Below, piece by piece: positions 45,781-54,634 of a stretch of DNA of 64,000 nucleotides. The notes under the pieces were generated by a model, which was given only the letters and a program-made list of their open reading frames with translations, had not been told where the DNA came from and searched no databases. Numbering within the stretch: the first letter of the stretch is position 1; each line of letters opens with the position of its first letter. Source of the DNA: Vibrio superstes (lineage in GTDB: Bacteria; Pseudomonadota; Gammaproteobacteria; Enterobacterales; Vibrionaceae); the NCBI RefSeq assembly GCF_003569005.1, contig NZ_BCUR01000004.1, positions 1,266,003-1,330,002 on the forward strand, in the 5' to 3' direction. A program made the position numbers and the translations under genes.

Positions 45781-45802
45781 AAGGAGAGGATATCCTCTCC
45801 TT
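45781..45802 (+). terminator. Perfect palindrome, possible terminator of the lipoprotein gene
   Basis: AAGGAGAGG-ATAT-CCTCTCCTT is a perfect 22-bp palindrome 33 bp after the stop. The following sequence is only weakly T-rich. Confidence 0.5.
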
Positions 45803-45894
45803 ATTCCCTATAAACTATCTACTGTGCTTACCTTTCCCTGCCTCTCTTATTGTTGAATTCATCTATTAGGCGTTAGGAGTTCATAATAAGGTTC

Positions 45895-45955
45895 TGTCCA
45901 GAACCTTCCTAGTTAGCACTTCTTAACTCGGAAATGCCCCTTTCTGAGTTGCGAG
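45895..45955. repeat. Dispersed palindromic repeat, copy B
   Basis: TGTCCAGAACC followed 29 bp later by AAATGCCCCTTTCTGAGTT and GCGAG. AACTC..GAAA-TGCCCC-TTTC..GAGTT is an imperfect palindrome. Aligns with copies C (42426) and E (61968, split by the IS). Confidence 0.6.
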
Positions 45956-46161
45956 CATTTATCTATTCGGTTCTCTAAAGCGTAATTTGATCTATTCTTC
46001 CTTATACTTAGATCTCTAACTAAATTTGCTAATCCAGTACAAACGGCTGTGTAAGATTAGACCTGCAAATATCACGAAATTATCGGCGTCATTATTTTGC
46101 CATTGTAATGTTCAATGGCAAATAATGATCTGAGGTTGGGTGTACCCCTAACTGAAGTGTG

Positions 46162-47418
46162 TTAACCCACCATACGTCTCACCAAGTAAAAGTGCTTTTT
46201 ACCGCGTTGAAGTAACCAGTATTGGTCGAATAACGGGAAGTTCAAGTTTGGGTTTTCTGCATCAACTTTCTCTCCATTCACACTGATGGCGTTGCTGCCA
46301 ATCAGTTCACGGGCAATGCGTTTTGATTTGGCTAAGCCTGACTCAACCAGAAGCTCTAACAAGTCTCGCTCAGCACTTTGCATATTAGGCAAGCCATCGA
46401 GTTCCAACTGTTCCAGCTCGTTCAAGCTCAATTGCTGGACGTTACCACTAAATAACGCTTGAGTGATTCGCTCTGCACTTGCTAAGCCTTCTTCACCGTG
46501 GACAAAGCGCGTCATTTGCTCTGCTAAGATACTCTGTGCTTGCGGTTTGCCTTTGCTTTCTTTGTCTTGTGCTTCAATCGCAGTAATCTCATCGTAGGTC
46601 AAGAAGGTGTAGTAGCGCAGGAAGTGGTAAACATCGGCATCTTCCGTAGATAACCAGAATTGGTAGAAGGCGTAAGGTGAAGTTTTACTGGGATCTAACC
46701 ACACTGCACCACCTTCGGTTTTACCAAACTTAGTACCATCAGATTTGGTGATCAAAGGTAGGGTTAGACCGAAGACCTGCTCACCATTTTGACGGCGAGT
46801 AAGGTCAATACCGCTAACAATGTTGCCCCATTGGTCGTTGCCACCGATTTGTAGGCGGCAGTCGTACTGACGGTTTAGTTCTGCGAAGTCGTAAGATTGC
46901 AGCAGTGCGTAACTGAACTCGGTAAATGAGATGCCTTGATCTGGACGTTGTAAACGTTGCTTAACGGACTCTCGGCTGATCATGGTGTTCACGGAGAAAT
47001 GTTTACCTACGTCGCGGAAGAAGTCAATCACGTTAATCTGCTTCACCCAATCCGCATTGTTTACCATGATCATTGGCTTGCTGACTTGGTTATTCATCAA
47101 CTGATGAATTTGGTTCGACAGATCTTGTACCCAGCCCGTTACGGTTTCTTCTGAGTTTAAGCTTCGCTCTGTGGCTTTAAAGCTCGGGTCACCAATCATA
47201 CCGGTCGCACCACCAATCAGAGCGATGGCTTGATGTCCGGCATCTTGAAAGCGTTTAAGCATAATCAGTGGCACTAGGTGGCCGATATGCAAGCTACCTG
47301 CGGTTGGATCGAAGCCGCAGTACAAGGTTTGTGGTTCAGATAGCAGTTGTTGAACTTGGTCTAAATCGCTCGCTTGGGCAATCAAACCGCGAGCTTGTAA
47401 ATCTTCAATCAGTGTCAT
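46162..47418 (-). CDS. tyrS: Tyrosyl-tRNA synthetase
   Basis: A 418-residue class I synthetase charging tRNA-Tyr. The HIGH motif is in [15 protein letters not shown] reads [11 protein letters not shown] as in the E. coli type, [11 protein letters not shown] binds tyrosine, and an S4 domain is C-terminal. The neighbour is a LuxR-type regulator on the same strand. Vibrios often have two TyrRS genes, so this may be the second; the other is not in the window. Confidence 0.95.
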   Translation of the reverse strand: MTLIEDLQARGLIAQASDLDQVQQLLSEPQTLYCGFDPTAGSLHIGHLVPLIMLKRFQDAGHQAIALIGGATGMIGDPSFKATERSLNSEETVTGWVQDLSNQIHQLMNNQVSKPMIMVNNADWVKQINVIDFFRDVGKHFSVNTMISRESVKQRLQRPDQGISFTEFSYALLQSYDFAELNRQYDCRLQIGGNDQWGNIVSGIDLTRRQNGEQVFGLTLPLITKSDGTKFGKTEGGAVWLDPSKTSPYAFYQFWLSTEDADVYHFLRYYTFLTYDEITAIEAQDKESKGKPQAQSILAEQMTRFVHGEEGLASAERITQALFSGNVQQLSLNELEQLELDGLPNMQSAERDLLELLVESGLAKSKRIARELIGSNAISVNGEKVDAENPNLNFPLFDQYWLLQRGKKHFYLVRRMVG

Positions 47419-47499
47419 CGTCTTATCTTTGTTTGGTTTGGATGTATTCAGATTAAAAGGCGATGCGGAATCGAGATATATCCCTAAAGGGACAGTTTG

Positions 47500-48321
47500 T
47501 TATCTTGATTGAGTGATCAGGTGGTTAAGAAACAACTGAAAGAACTCGCTTAACGACGAAACATTTAACTGCGCGTAGATGCGTTTGCGGTGGTTCTTAA
47601 CTGTGCCTTCGGCGACATCTAGCTGCGTTGCAATCTCTTTGCTGTCATAACCCTGCGCGATCAATGCCGCGATTTCCTGTTCTCGTTTGGTGAGGACTGT
47701 TTCACCAAAAGATGCCAGTGAGGATTCAATCGCTACACGTATTTGTCCCGAGTAGGCGTTAGGGCTGAACACTGGCTCGGCGAGTATAAACTCGGTTTGT
47801 TTCCAGTGTTGTTGGCACAAAGACTGGATAATGGCGAAGTAAGATTTGAGCTTGGCTACTTGAGGCTTGGTGAAGCGCTTATCGTCCTGCATAAATCCAA
47901 AGTAGAGCATTACCCAACGCGTCGGTTCGATTTCGATCAGCATGCTGAGTTCATCCTTCCAGCCCGTTTGATGGTAAAACTGCTCACAGTAGGCTTGGTA
48001 ATAGAGATCGTTGCGCGCGACGTCTTTGCCCACCACGTCTTTGAGTGTAAAGATGCCTTGTTCTTTGTTCGCGTTCAGCTTCTGATAAAACGGGTCGTTT
48101 TGAAAAGAGGTGGTGAGATAACGTTGGAACAGTAGCTCGCGTTCATTTTCAATCGAATCATACAGATAGATAGGATGTTTACCTTCGCGGTAGCCGAGGA
48201 TCACCGCGCAATCAAAACTCAATAATGAAGCAATAACGCTCATGAGTTTAGGCGTAAAGCTTGGTGAGTTAAGAGCAGAAATTGTTTCTGAAAGTTGAGT
48301 GTTGAATGCGTCGTTAGGCAT
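47500..48321 (-). CDS. LuxR family HTH transcriptional regulator
   Basis: A 273-residue regulator. The C-terminal LuxR helix-turn-helix is LTKREQEIAALIAQGYDSKE followed by VAEGTVKNHRKRIYAQL; the N-terminal part is not a typical autoinducer domain and resembles LuxR-type regulators near catabolic or transport genes. Start uncertain: an ATG 12 codons upstream (48357) is also open, and neither has a clear ribosome site. Just upstream of tyrS on the same strand. Confidence 0.82.
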   Translation of the reverse strand: MPNDAFNTQLSETISALNSPSFTPKLMSVIASLLSFDCAVILGYREGKHPIYLYDSIENERELLFQRYLTTSFQNDPFYQKLNANKEQGIFTLKDVVGKDVARNDLYYQAYCEQFYHQTGWKDELSMLIEIEPTRWVMLYFGFMQDDKRFTKPQVAKLKSYFAIIQSLCQQHWKQTEFILAEPVFSPNAYSGQIRVAIESSLASFGETVLTKREQEIAALIAQGYDSKEIATQLDVAEGTVKNHRKRIYAQLNVSSLSEFFQLFLNHLITQSR

Positions 48322-48357
48322 GGTGATTCGGGAGTTGGGTAAAGGTGAGATAAGCAT

Positions 48358-48678
48358 AACGCAACAGGCTGTTACCCCAAAGTTATCTGTATTGGATAAA
48401 TGAATTTGGCTTCTTGCAAATCATACTAAGTGCATGGCTGCAATACTTGAAGTAAGCCGAAGTTAGATTGTGTTGTGGTTCGTAACGCGTTTCTGTCCAG
48501 AGACGTGCTAGGTCGCTCGGCTAACAAGTGTGATCGGCTAACAAGGTTATGCCCCAAAGCGTTTCAGAAGCCATCGTACTGGCAATAGAATTAGCTAATG
48601 TGCACAACATGCACATTGCTCATAAAGTAACTACCGAGAAATACTTAGTCATTCGGATTTTATAAACAGTTATCCAGA
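48358..48678. other. Gene-poor region with a repeat-like segment
   Basis: About 320 bp. Contains GTTTCTGTCCAGAGACGTGCTA (first part from 48490) like the segment at 39755, and two GGCTAACAAG words 17 bp apart. No credible gene. Confidence 0.4.
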
Positions 48679-49104
48679 GTGTGATTATGTAAATCAGGCA
48701 GAGCTATGGGAAAGGGTGGCATCTTACCTCGGGAGATCTTATCAATTGTCTTGGTGATTAGGCTAGTAGTGATGCTAGACGAAGATTGATAAGAAGTCAG
48801 AAGAGGGCATAGTACCTACGTCGTAGGGAAGGCCTGAACCAAGGTTTTAGATAAACGGTTAACAAATGCTCAGTGTGTGCGAAGCCTCTGTAAAGAGTAG
48901 AAACCCTACAGCTACATTAGGAATAGGTGGAGAAGTCGGAAACGGAGCTGCAACTAACGAGGAGAGACAAGATACAGTGGCGTTGAAGTTAGACAGTTGA
49001 TCTAGGCCAACGAATGTTTGGTATACCTTGAACCGCCGTATGCGACCCATGCTTGTACGGTGGTGCGAGAGGACCGAGGCCGTGAGGCCTCCTCCTACTT
49101 GATT
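48679..49104 (+). mobile_element. Group II intron remnant, reverse transcriptase lost
   Basis: The 3' part has a domain V-like hairpin, CCGCCGTATGCG..TGTACGGTGGT (49031-49064), followed by a domain VI-like hairpin (GAGGCCGTGAGGCCTC, then a CTACTTGATT end with a bulge-A context). Upstream, a frame reads DKKSEEGIVP and GRPEP, as at the start of group II intron reverse transcriptases, but is broken by a TAG. The 5' end is uncertain (GTGTG at 48679). The body is far too short for an intact intron, so most of the ribozyme and the reverse transcriptase gene are deleted. Confidence 0.65.
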
Positions 49105-49121
49105 GCTTTATGACGAGACAC

Positions 49122-49322
49122 TTAATCACTTACTTGTAAGCTAACTTTCCAAAGACAACCTTTCGCAATATCAAGATACTGTTTCGATAAATCACCGTTA
49201 GCTTGACCAATACAATCTACCCCTCTAACAAAACCATCGTTTGAAAGTTGTGAAGTAGTAATCAAGCGCAAGGCCGTCATTGCCTGTGAAAATATCCACA
49301 GTGTCATCAAGCTCTGAGCCAC
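49122..49322 (-). CDS. Doubtful small ORF, possibly a frame-split fragment
   Basis: A 66-codon frame (ending KGCLWKVSLQVSD) that looks protein-like in its second half. In another frame the same DNA reads MPEHYRFRCQLCGSELDD, a CxxC zinc-like start (ATG near 49353). Together these could be one gene broken by a frameshift. Function not recognised; it lies between the intron remnant and purA-like gene. Confidence 0.25.
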   Translation of the reverse strand: MAQSLMTLWIFSQAMTALRLITTSQLSNDGFVRGVDCIGQANGDLSKQYLDIAKGCLWKVSLQVSD

Positions 49323-49369
49323 ACAGCTGACACCTAAATCTGTAGTGCTCAGGCATGTACGATTCGTTT

Positions 49370-50629
49370 CTAGTTTCTAATGATCATTTGTTCGCGCTCT
49401 GGACCTACCGATACCATCACAATTGGCACACCCATTAGCTCTTCGATGCGAGTAACATAGTCTTGCGCTGCTTGTGGAAGGCTTTCAAACGTGCGGCAAC
49501 CCGTAATATCTTCATTCCATCCGGCCATATCCTCATACACTGGTTTTAGCTCTGCTGTTTGTGGCCAAATAGGATTCTCGCTGTGTTCACCGGCGTAAGC
49601 AGTACAGATCTTAAGTTCAGATAAGCCAGATAGGCAATCTATCTTAGTCAGTGCAATTTCAGTCGCAGCTTGAAGTTCAACTCCATTGCGAGTGGCTACA
49701 GCATCAAAGTAACCCATATCGCGAGGACGTCCCGTCGTAGCGCCATATTCATTAGAGCTTTCGCGAAAGCTGTCTTGTTCCTCCATCGCAGTGACTAGGG
49801 TGCCAGTTCCAACTGATGAGCTGAATGCTTTGGCAACAGCAACAACTCGCTCGGGACGAAGTGCAGGTAAACCACTGCCGATGCCGGCGTAAGCCGCCGT
49901 TACATTGGAAGAAGTCGTCCAAGGATACTCGCCGTAGACGAGGTCGCGGCCGGCGCCCAACTGAGCTTCAAACAGCAGGTTAGCGTCTTTTGCTTGTAGC
50001 GATTTGAGTGGTTCTGTCACATTACAAATGAATGGACGCCATGCTTTCGTCACTTCAAGCAACCATTCTGTCATCTCAGAAGCCGATTGAGAGAAGTCAC
50101 ATTGAGGGTATAGCGCTTTCAGTTGAGGCATTTTCCAATCAAGTAAGAATTGAATGCGTTGCTCTAGAATCTCAGGCTGATTTAACCAACCCACTAGAAT
50201 CCCTTTTTTCATCACACGATCGCCGTACGCCGGCGCGATACCTTGACGTGTTGAGCCATAAGCAGCATCGCCCAAGCGCTCTTCTTCTAGAGTATCTTCT
50301 AGTGCGTGCAAAGGTAAGCACAATGTCGCACGGTCAGAGATAGCGAGTTTAATTTTGATATTTGCAGCTTGTACTTCTGCGATCTCTTGGCTTAATGCCA
50401 AAGGACTGATCACCATGCCAGGGCCCAGAATCGCGGTACAATCAGGATTGAAAATACCACTAGGCAGTTGGTGCAGTTTGAAAGTACCGAAGTCATTTAC
50501 AACGGTGTGACCGGCATTGTTTCCGCCTTGAAAACGAATGCTAGCTGAAGCCTCGGCTGCTAAAAAATCAACGATGCGGCCTTTACCTTCATCACCCCAG
50601 TTTGCACCCACAACAACAATAGATGGCAT
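49370..50629 (-). CDS. Divergent adenylosuccinate synthetase paralog (PurA-like)
   Basis: A 419-residue member of the PurA family, which forms adenylosuccinate from IMP, aspartate and GTP. The catalytic Asp is in GANWGDEGKGRIVD and the His in GGNNAGHTVV; the aspartate loop reads ATTGRPRDMGYFD (both key Arg kept) and GTP-binding TKIDCLSGL is kept. The IMP region is altered: GSTRQGIAPAYGDR instead of GTTGRGIGPAYEDK, and EAQLGAGRDLVYGEYPWTTS in place of GAQGTLLDIDHGTYP. Likely active but perhaps on a different nucleotide. The housekeeping purA is not in the window. A LysR gene diverges. Confidence 0.85.
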   Translation of the reverse strand: MPSIVVVGANWGDEGKGRIVDFLAAEASASIRFQGGNNAGHTVVNDFGTFKLHQLPSGIFNPDCTAILGPGMVISPLALSQEIAEVQAANIKIKLAISDRATLCLPLHALEDTLEEERLGDAAYGSTRQGIAPAYGDRVMKKGILVGWLNQPEILEQRIQFLLDWKMPQLKALYPQCDFSQSASEMTEWLLEVTKAWRPFICNVTEPLKSLQAKDANLLFEAQLGAGRDLVYGEYPWTTSSNVTAAYAGIGSGLPALRPERVVAVAKAFSSSVGTGTLVTAMEEQDSFRESSNEYGATTGRPRDMGYFDAVATRNGVELQAATEIALTKIDCLSGLSELKICTAYAGEHSENPIWPQTAELKPVYEDMAGWNEDITGCRTFESLPQAAQDYVTRIEELMGVPIVMVSVGPEREQMIIRN

Positions 50630-50700
50630 AATTTTCCTCCTGACTGATTGAGGAATAATGTTAGTTCCGTCAAAGAAATAAGAGAAATTAATATATTTTA

Positions 50701-50712
50701 TTATCCTGATAA
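50701..50712. promoter_or_regulatory. Possible LysR-type operator between purA-like and lysR genes
   Basis: TTATC-CT-GATAA is an inverted repeat with the T-N11-A look of LysR sites, in the 123-bp divergent intergenic region. Pattern only. Confidence 0.3.
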
Positions 50713-50752
50713 ATTTTTCATATAAGATGAAGAGCTCAAGTGAGGAAATACG

Positions 50753-51682
50753 ATGTTGGATATAAATTTGTTGAACACGTTTGTTGCACTAGCTCAGCAC
50801 AAGCATTTCGGGAAAGCGGCTAACGCACTCCACATGACGCAACCCAACGTAAGTTTACACTTAAAGCAATTAGAGCAACTCACGCGGATTAAGTTGATAG
50901 AGCGGAGTCCATTTCAGCTGACTCTGGCGGGTGAGAGATTGCTAGAAACGAGCAAGAGAACCCTACTGGAGTTGCAGACTTGCCAAGCCGATCTAAATGC
51001 CATCAATGACCTAAAAATAGGAACCTTAACCATTGCTGTCAGTGACATTATTTCCCGGCTTTTGTTGATTCGTCCTTTTCAAAAGTTCAAAGCTGAATAT
51101 CCAGGCATTGATCTCACTCTATTGAACACCACATCCTCTCAAGCATCAGGCTTAGTAAAGAGTGCCCAAGCAGACCTCGGCTTTGTTATTGCCAAAGAAC
51201 AGCCCAAAGGGTCTCTGTACTTTACTAAATTACAACAACTCTCATGGTGTGCACTTGGCGATGGGTTCGTCATGCAACGCTTAGATAGCGACAAAAAAAA
51301 TGAGATTAAGGGCGCAGAAATTGATGGGGAATTCACCCTGATTCTACTGGGTCATGATACGAGAACTCGAGACTTTATAGATGAGGGTTTACCTAGCCTT
51401 AATTTACCCAATTACAGGGTAATGGAAGTAGGGAGCGTAGACGCTCAGATTGATTGGGCCGAAGCGGGTTTTGGTGTGGCGATTATACCTGAATTTGCAA
51501 TATCAACTAAGCCAAATTTAAACACCAAAGTTACTCCCTTAATGGACTTTTGTAACACCAGTCTCGGTTATATTGTGAGGCAGAATCAAGTTTTATCAAA
51601 AGCGACGAAGCAGTTACTAGGGTGGGTTGATGATGAAATTACTTTGTTGCAGAAAAGAGATAAAAAGAACGGAGAGATGTAG
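50753..51682 (+). CDS. LysR family transcriptional regulator
   Basis: A 309-residue regulator with the winged helix-turn-helix ALAQHKHFGKAANALHMTQP followed by NVSLHLKQLEQLTRIKLIER, and a two-lobe effector domain. It is divergent from the purA-like gene and likely controls it. Its stop touches the start of the DeoR gene with no gap. Confidence 0.9.
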   Translation: MLDINLLNTFVALAQHKHFGKAANALHMTQPNVSLHLKQLEQLTRIKLIERSPFQLTLAGERLLETSKRTLLELQTCQADLNAINDLKIGTLTIAVSDIISRLLLIRPFQKFKAEYPGIDLTLLNTTSSQASGLVKSAQADLGFVIAKEQPKGSLYFTKLQQLSWCALGDGFVMQRLDSDKKNEIKGAEIDGEFTLILLGHDTRTRDFIDEGLPSLNLPNYRVMEVGSVDAQIDWAEAGFGVAIIPEFAISTKPNLNTKVTPLMDFCNTSLGYIVRQNQVLSKATKQLLGWVDDEITLLQKRDKKNGEM

Positions 51683-52504
51683 ATGCTAAAGCTAGAACGT
51701 CACAAACACATTGTCAGTTTGCTTGGCCAGCATGGAGCATTATTAGTTAATCAAATTGCAGAAATACTTTCGGTTTCGCGTGAGACGGTTCGTCGAGATC
51801 TAACTGAGTTGGCTAAAAAAGGCGAGGTTGTTCGAAGCCATGGTGGGGCATTATTAGCAGAAGGTAATGCAACCAATGCTTCTGCTTATTCTGAACATGC
51901 CTCTCATGGTGTGCCGATGCTCCCAGATTTAGAACAGCAGGACTCATTTCATTATAGAACAACCATTGATGTTGAAAGAAAGTCCAAATTGGCCCGGAAG
52001 GCATTGCCCCTGATTAAACCGGGAGACAAAATTTTGCTCGATTGCAGCACAACTAATTGGTTTCTAGCGCGTCAACTTCCAGACATTGATCTTACCGTCG
52101 TGTCGCAGTCAACCGCTATTATTCAGATGCTGATGTCGAGAAAAGCGATGAGATTGATTGGGCTAGGAGGAGATTACTCCTCAATCGACGAAGCCTTTTT
52201 TGGCGATCTTGCAATCAAGAGCCTAGAAGACATGGATATTGATACTTTCTTCTTCTCCTGCCAGGGGTTTGATAAAGATCGAGGCATATTTACAGGTAGT
52301 CGAGCGCAAGCGACCTTATTGAGGCACATGTTCTTGGTCGCCAAGCAAGTGGTCATGATTGTCGATGCAAGTAAACAAGGACAGTTGGGCAAAGCTCATG
52401 TGTGTGGTTTTGGTGAACTGGATATTCTGATTACTGAAAAGTTCGAAGACCCATTGTTAGCAAAAGAGATGATTTGGCACAACGTGCAGACGATTTATGC
52501 TTAA
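51683..52504 (+). CDS. DeoR family transcriptional regulator
   Basis: A 273-residue repressor. The DeoR helix-turn-helix is VNQIAEILSVSRETVRRDLT with the family signature continuing ELAKKGEVVRSHGGAL; the C-terminal sugar-phosphate sensor domain has LLDCSTTNWFLARQLPD. It should respond to a phosphorylated sugar of the downstream pathway. GGAG lies just upstream, inside the end of lysR. Confidence 0.91.
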   Translation: MLKLERHKHIVSLLGQHGALLVNQIAEILSVSRETVRRDLTELAKKGEVVRSHGGALLAEGNATNASAYSEHASHGVPMLPDLEQQDSFHYRTTIDVERKSKLARKALPLIKPGDKILLDCSTTNWFLARQLPDIDLTVVSQSTAIIQMLMSRKAMRLIGLGGDYSSIDEAFFGDLAIKSLEDMDIDTFFFSCQGFDKDRGIFTGSRAQATLLRHMFLVAKQVVMIVDASKQGQLGKAHVCGFGELDILITEKFEDPLLAKEMIWHNVQTIYA

Positions 52505-52560
52505 TCGCATGAACAAGCAAATCAAACAAGGCTGATTACGGATAAAGTAAAGGATTGGTA

Positions 52561-53481
52561 ATGAAAGGCAAAGTGTGTGTATTTGGCTCCTTTAATATCG
52601 ATGTTGTAGCAAGGGTGGACCGTTTGCCTTGTCCTGGAGAATCATTGTTAGCAAACAACAGTGTAACCAGCGGGGGAGGGAAAGGATCGAATCAAGCCAT
52701 AGCGAGCTTAAGAACCGGAGCCAATGTCCATTACATAGGGAAAATTGGTGATGATACCTTTGGGCAGATAGGCCGACGCTACCTCAAATCTGTGGGCTTT
52801 AATGTTCTAACTTTGTTTTCTACGAATGAAAAGGCAACAGGCAATGCACTGATTTATGTATCAGAGTCTAGCGCAGAAAATATGATAGTCGCGGATCCTG
52901 GTGCAAACATGACAGTGACAGAAGAAGAGATCAACAAGTGTGTTGCCTCAATCGAGTGCGCTGACCTTCTGCTACTGCAACTAGAAAATAATCTCTCCGC
53001 TGTTCGTCAAGTGATCGACATTGGTTACAAAAACGACATTTTCATTGTATTAAACCCAATTCCGAGGCAACCTCTCGATGATGCCTTACTGGCAAAGGTT
53101 AACGTCCTTACACCTGACGCAATTGAAGCGAGCTATATGACAGGTGTAAAGGTTATAGACTTAAACAGTGCAGCCAAAGCAGCTGATATTTTGCATGCCA
53201 AAGGGACCCAATATTCAATCATTGCGCTGGGAGAGATGGGATATTTGCTCTCTCTAGGAGCGGAAAAAATCGCCATTCCCAATTTTAAATCTCAAGCTAA
53301 AGATACAACTGGCGTAGCAGATGCTTTCAACGGTGCGTTAGTTGGTCGACTCGCTAATGGAGATTCACTGAAGGATGCCGCAATGTATGCGTCTGCTTAT
53401 GCTTCGGTCAGTGCAGAAAAATTCGGGGCATCTACTCCATTTGACCTCTCTGAAGTCGAAGAAAAACTAGCTAGTCTTTAA
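52561..53481 (+). CDS. Ribokinase-like PfkB sugar kinase, altered active site (copy 1)
   Basis: A 306-residue PfkB-family protein with the ribokinase start FGSFNIDVVARVDRLPCPGE and GGGKGSNQAIASLRTG. The catalytic loop reads DTTGVADAFNGAL instead of DTTGAGDAF: the two small anion-hole residues are changed (A252V, G253A) while the Asp (254) is kept. The NxxE-type metal site reads TPDAIEA, Asp for Asn. It is about half identical to copy 2 at 54635 by eye. It could be a weak or specialised kinase or a regulatory relic. Start chosen at ATG with AAGGA upstream. Confidence 0.86.
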   Translation: MKGKVCVFGSFNIDVVARVDRLPCPGESLLANNSVTSGGGKGSNQAIASLRTGANVHYIGKIGDDTFGQIGRRYLKSVGFNVLTLFSTNEKATGNALIYVSESSAENMIVADPGANMTVTEEEINKCVASIECADLLLLQLENNLSAVRQVIDIGYKNDIFIVLNPIPRQPLDDALLAKVNVLTPDAIEASYMTGVKVIDLNSAAKAADILHAKGTQYSIIALGEMGYLLSLGAEKIAIPNFKSQAKDTTGVADAFNGALVGRLANGDSLKDAAMYASAYASVSAEKFGASTPFDLSEVEEKLASL

Positions 53482-53938
53482 TTGCCCCAAGTATAGTACC
53501 GGCTAGTCACTCCGATCTTATCCTCCTAGAATTCCAAGTGTGTAGAGACATTCCTTTTTCGATAAATGGCAGTTATACATAAACTGCCATCTCATATCCC
53601 AATTATTTAATATTAAACTTTTCCGCAAATCCCATTCGTAAGCCCTAGCAAAGACATCCAACAACTTGATTCGGTCATAAACGGAAGGAAAAGGAACTTT
53701 ACGGTCATGACTGTTTTGGGTTGTTTGTGCCCATACTTGCCCGTATTGATGGGTTGAATGACTTTCAAGCCGCTAAAGGATAAATATATGTGAGCAAGTG
53801 ACCAGTAATTCCGATGCAGAGCTTCTTACCGGTAAATGCATCGAACTCTCACAACGAGTCTTATCCATTTTATTTAGACTGAAAACCAATCAAAGCAAAC
53901 AAGATTGTTTCCAAATCTAATACGGATAGAGAATTGTT
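53482..53938. other. Intergenic gap inside the sugar cluster
   Basis: About 455 bp between kinase copy 1 and the epimerase. Holds a 9-bp-stem hairpin (53566-53590) and presumably the epimerase promoter. No gene seen; the gap suggests at least two transcripts. Confidence 0.5.
53566..53590. terminator. Hairpin after kinase copy 1
   Basis: ATGGCAGTT / AACTGCCAT with a 7-nt loop. No T run follows, so it may be an operator or RNA-processing element rather than a terminator. Confidence 0.4.
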
Positions 53939-54616
53939 ATGAATTATCAAATATCGCCATCACTGATGTGTTTAGACATGATGAAAGTACCAGAGCAATT
54001 AAGCTTTCTAGATGAAAAAGCAGATATGTTTCATGTAGATATTATGGATGGACACTATGTGAAAAATATAGCCTTGTCTGTCGATTTTGTTCGCCAAATC
54101 AAGCCTTACACAACCATTCCTATTGATATCCACTTGATGGTTGCTGAGCCAATGGATTTTATCGATAACTTAATCGAAGCCGGTGCAGACAGCATTTCAG
54201 TGCACGCTGAAGTGATCAGCAGTTATGCATTTCGTCTAATCAATCATGTACGCAACTCAGGTAAAAAAGTCGGCATCGTACTTAATCCAGCAACGCCTAT
54301 TGAAGTCTTGAATAACTACGCACATCTTGTCGACAAAGTCACTGTAATGACAGTAGACCCTGGTTATGCGGGCCAGCCATTCATTCCTGAAATGGTCGAG
54401 AAAATTAAAAAACTGAAACAGTTCCGAGAAGAAGGTAATTATCAGTTCCTTATTGAAGTTGATGGTTCATGCAATAAAAACACCTACAACTTACTGCTTA
54501 ATGCGGGTGCTGAAGTTCTGATTATGGGCAGCAGCGGTTTGCTGAAGAAAGACATCCCGTTATCTGATACTTGGCAAATAATGCAAAACGATATCGTGCA
54601 ATCACTGAGTGCATAA
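53939..54616 (+). CDS. D-allulose-6-phosphate 3-epimerase-like (AlsE-like)
   Basis: A 225-residue ribulose-phosphate epimerase-fold protein, closer to AlsE than to Rpe: ISPSLMCLDMMKVPEQLSFL, the metal His/Asp in FHVDIMDGHYVKN, VMTVDPGYAGQPFIPEMVEK, and IEVDGSCNKNTY. AlsE interconverts D-allulose 6-phosphate and D-fructose 6-phosphate. Here it sits with two kinases and a ribose-type importer, as in allose pathways. The symbol alsE is plausible but not proven. Confidence 0.85.
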   Translation: MNYQISPSLMCLDMMKVPEQLSFLDEKADMFHVDIMDGHYVKNIALSVDFVRQIKPYTTIPIDIHLMVAEPMDFIDNLIEAGADSISVHAEVISSYAFRLINHVRNSGKKVGIVLNPATPIEVLNNYAHLVDKVTVMTVDPGYAGQPFIPEMVEKIKKLKQFREEGNYQFLIEVDGSCNKNTYNLLLNAGAEVLIMGSSGLLKKDIPLSDTWQIMQNDIVQSLSA

Positions 54617-54634
54617 ACCTTAGAGGAAGAGCTC

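Larger units (their letters stand above)
45749..46161. other. Intergenic region with palindrome and dispersed repeat copy B
   Basis: About 410 bp before the tyrS stop. Holds a 22-bp palindrome (45781-45802) and a copy of the dispersed repeat (45895-45955). No gene seen. Confidence 0.5.

Noticed and set aside
48480..48560. Superintegron attC (VCR) sites
   Set aside because: The GGCTAACAAG words look vaguely similar, but neither the R'/R'' core boxes nor a cassette arrangement could be shown.
49370..50629. PurZ (aminoadenine phage-type enzyme)
   Set aside because: The catalytic Asp of WGDEGKG is kept, whereas PurZ proteins replace it as I recall; no phage or Z-genome genes are near.
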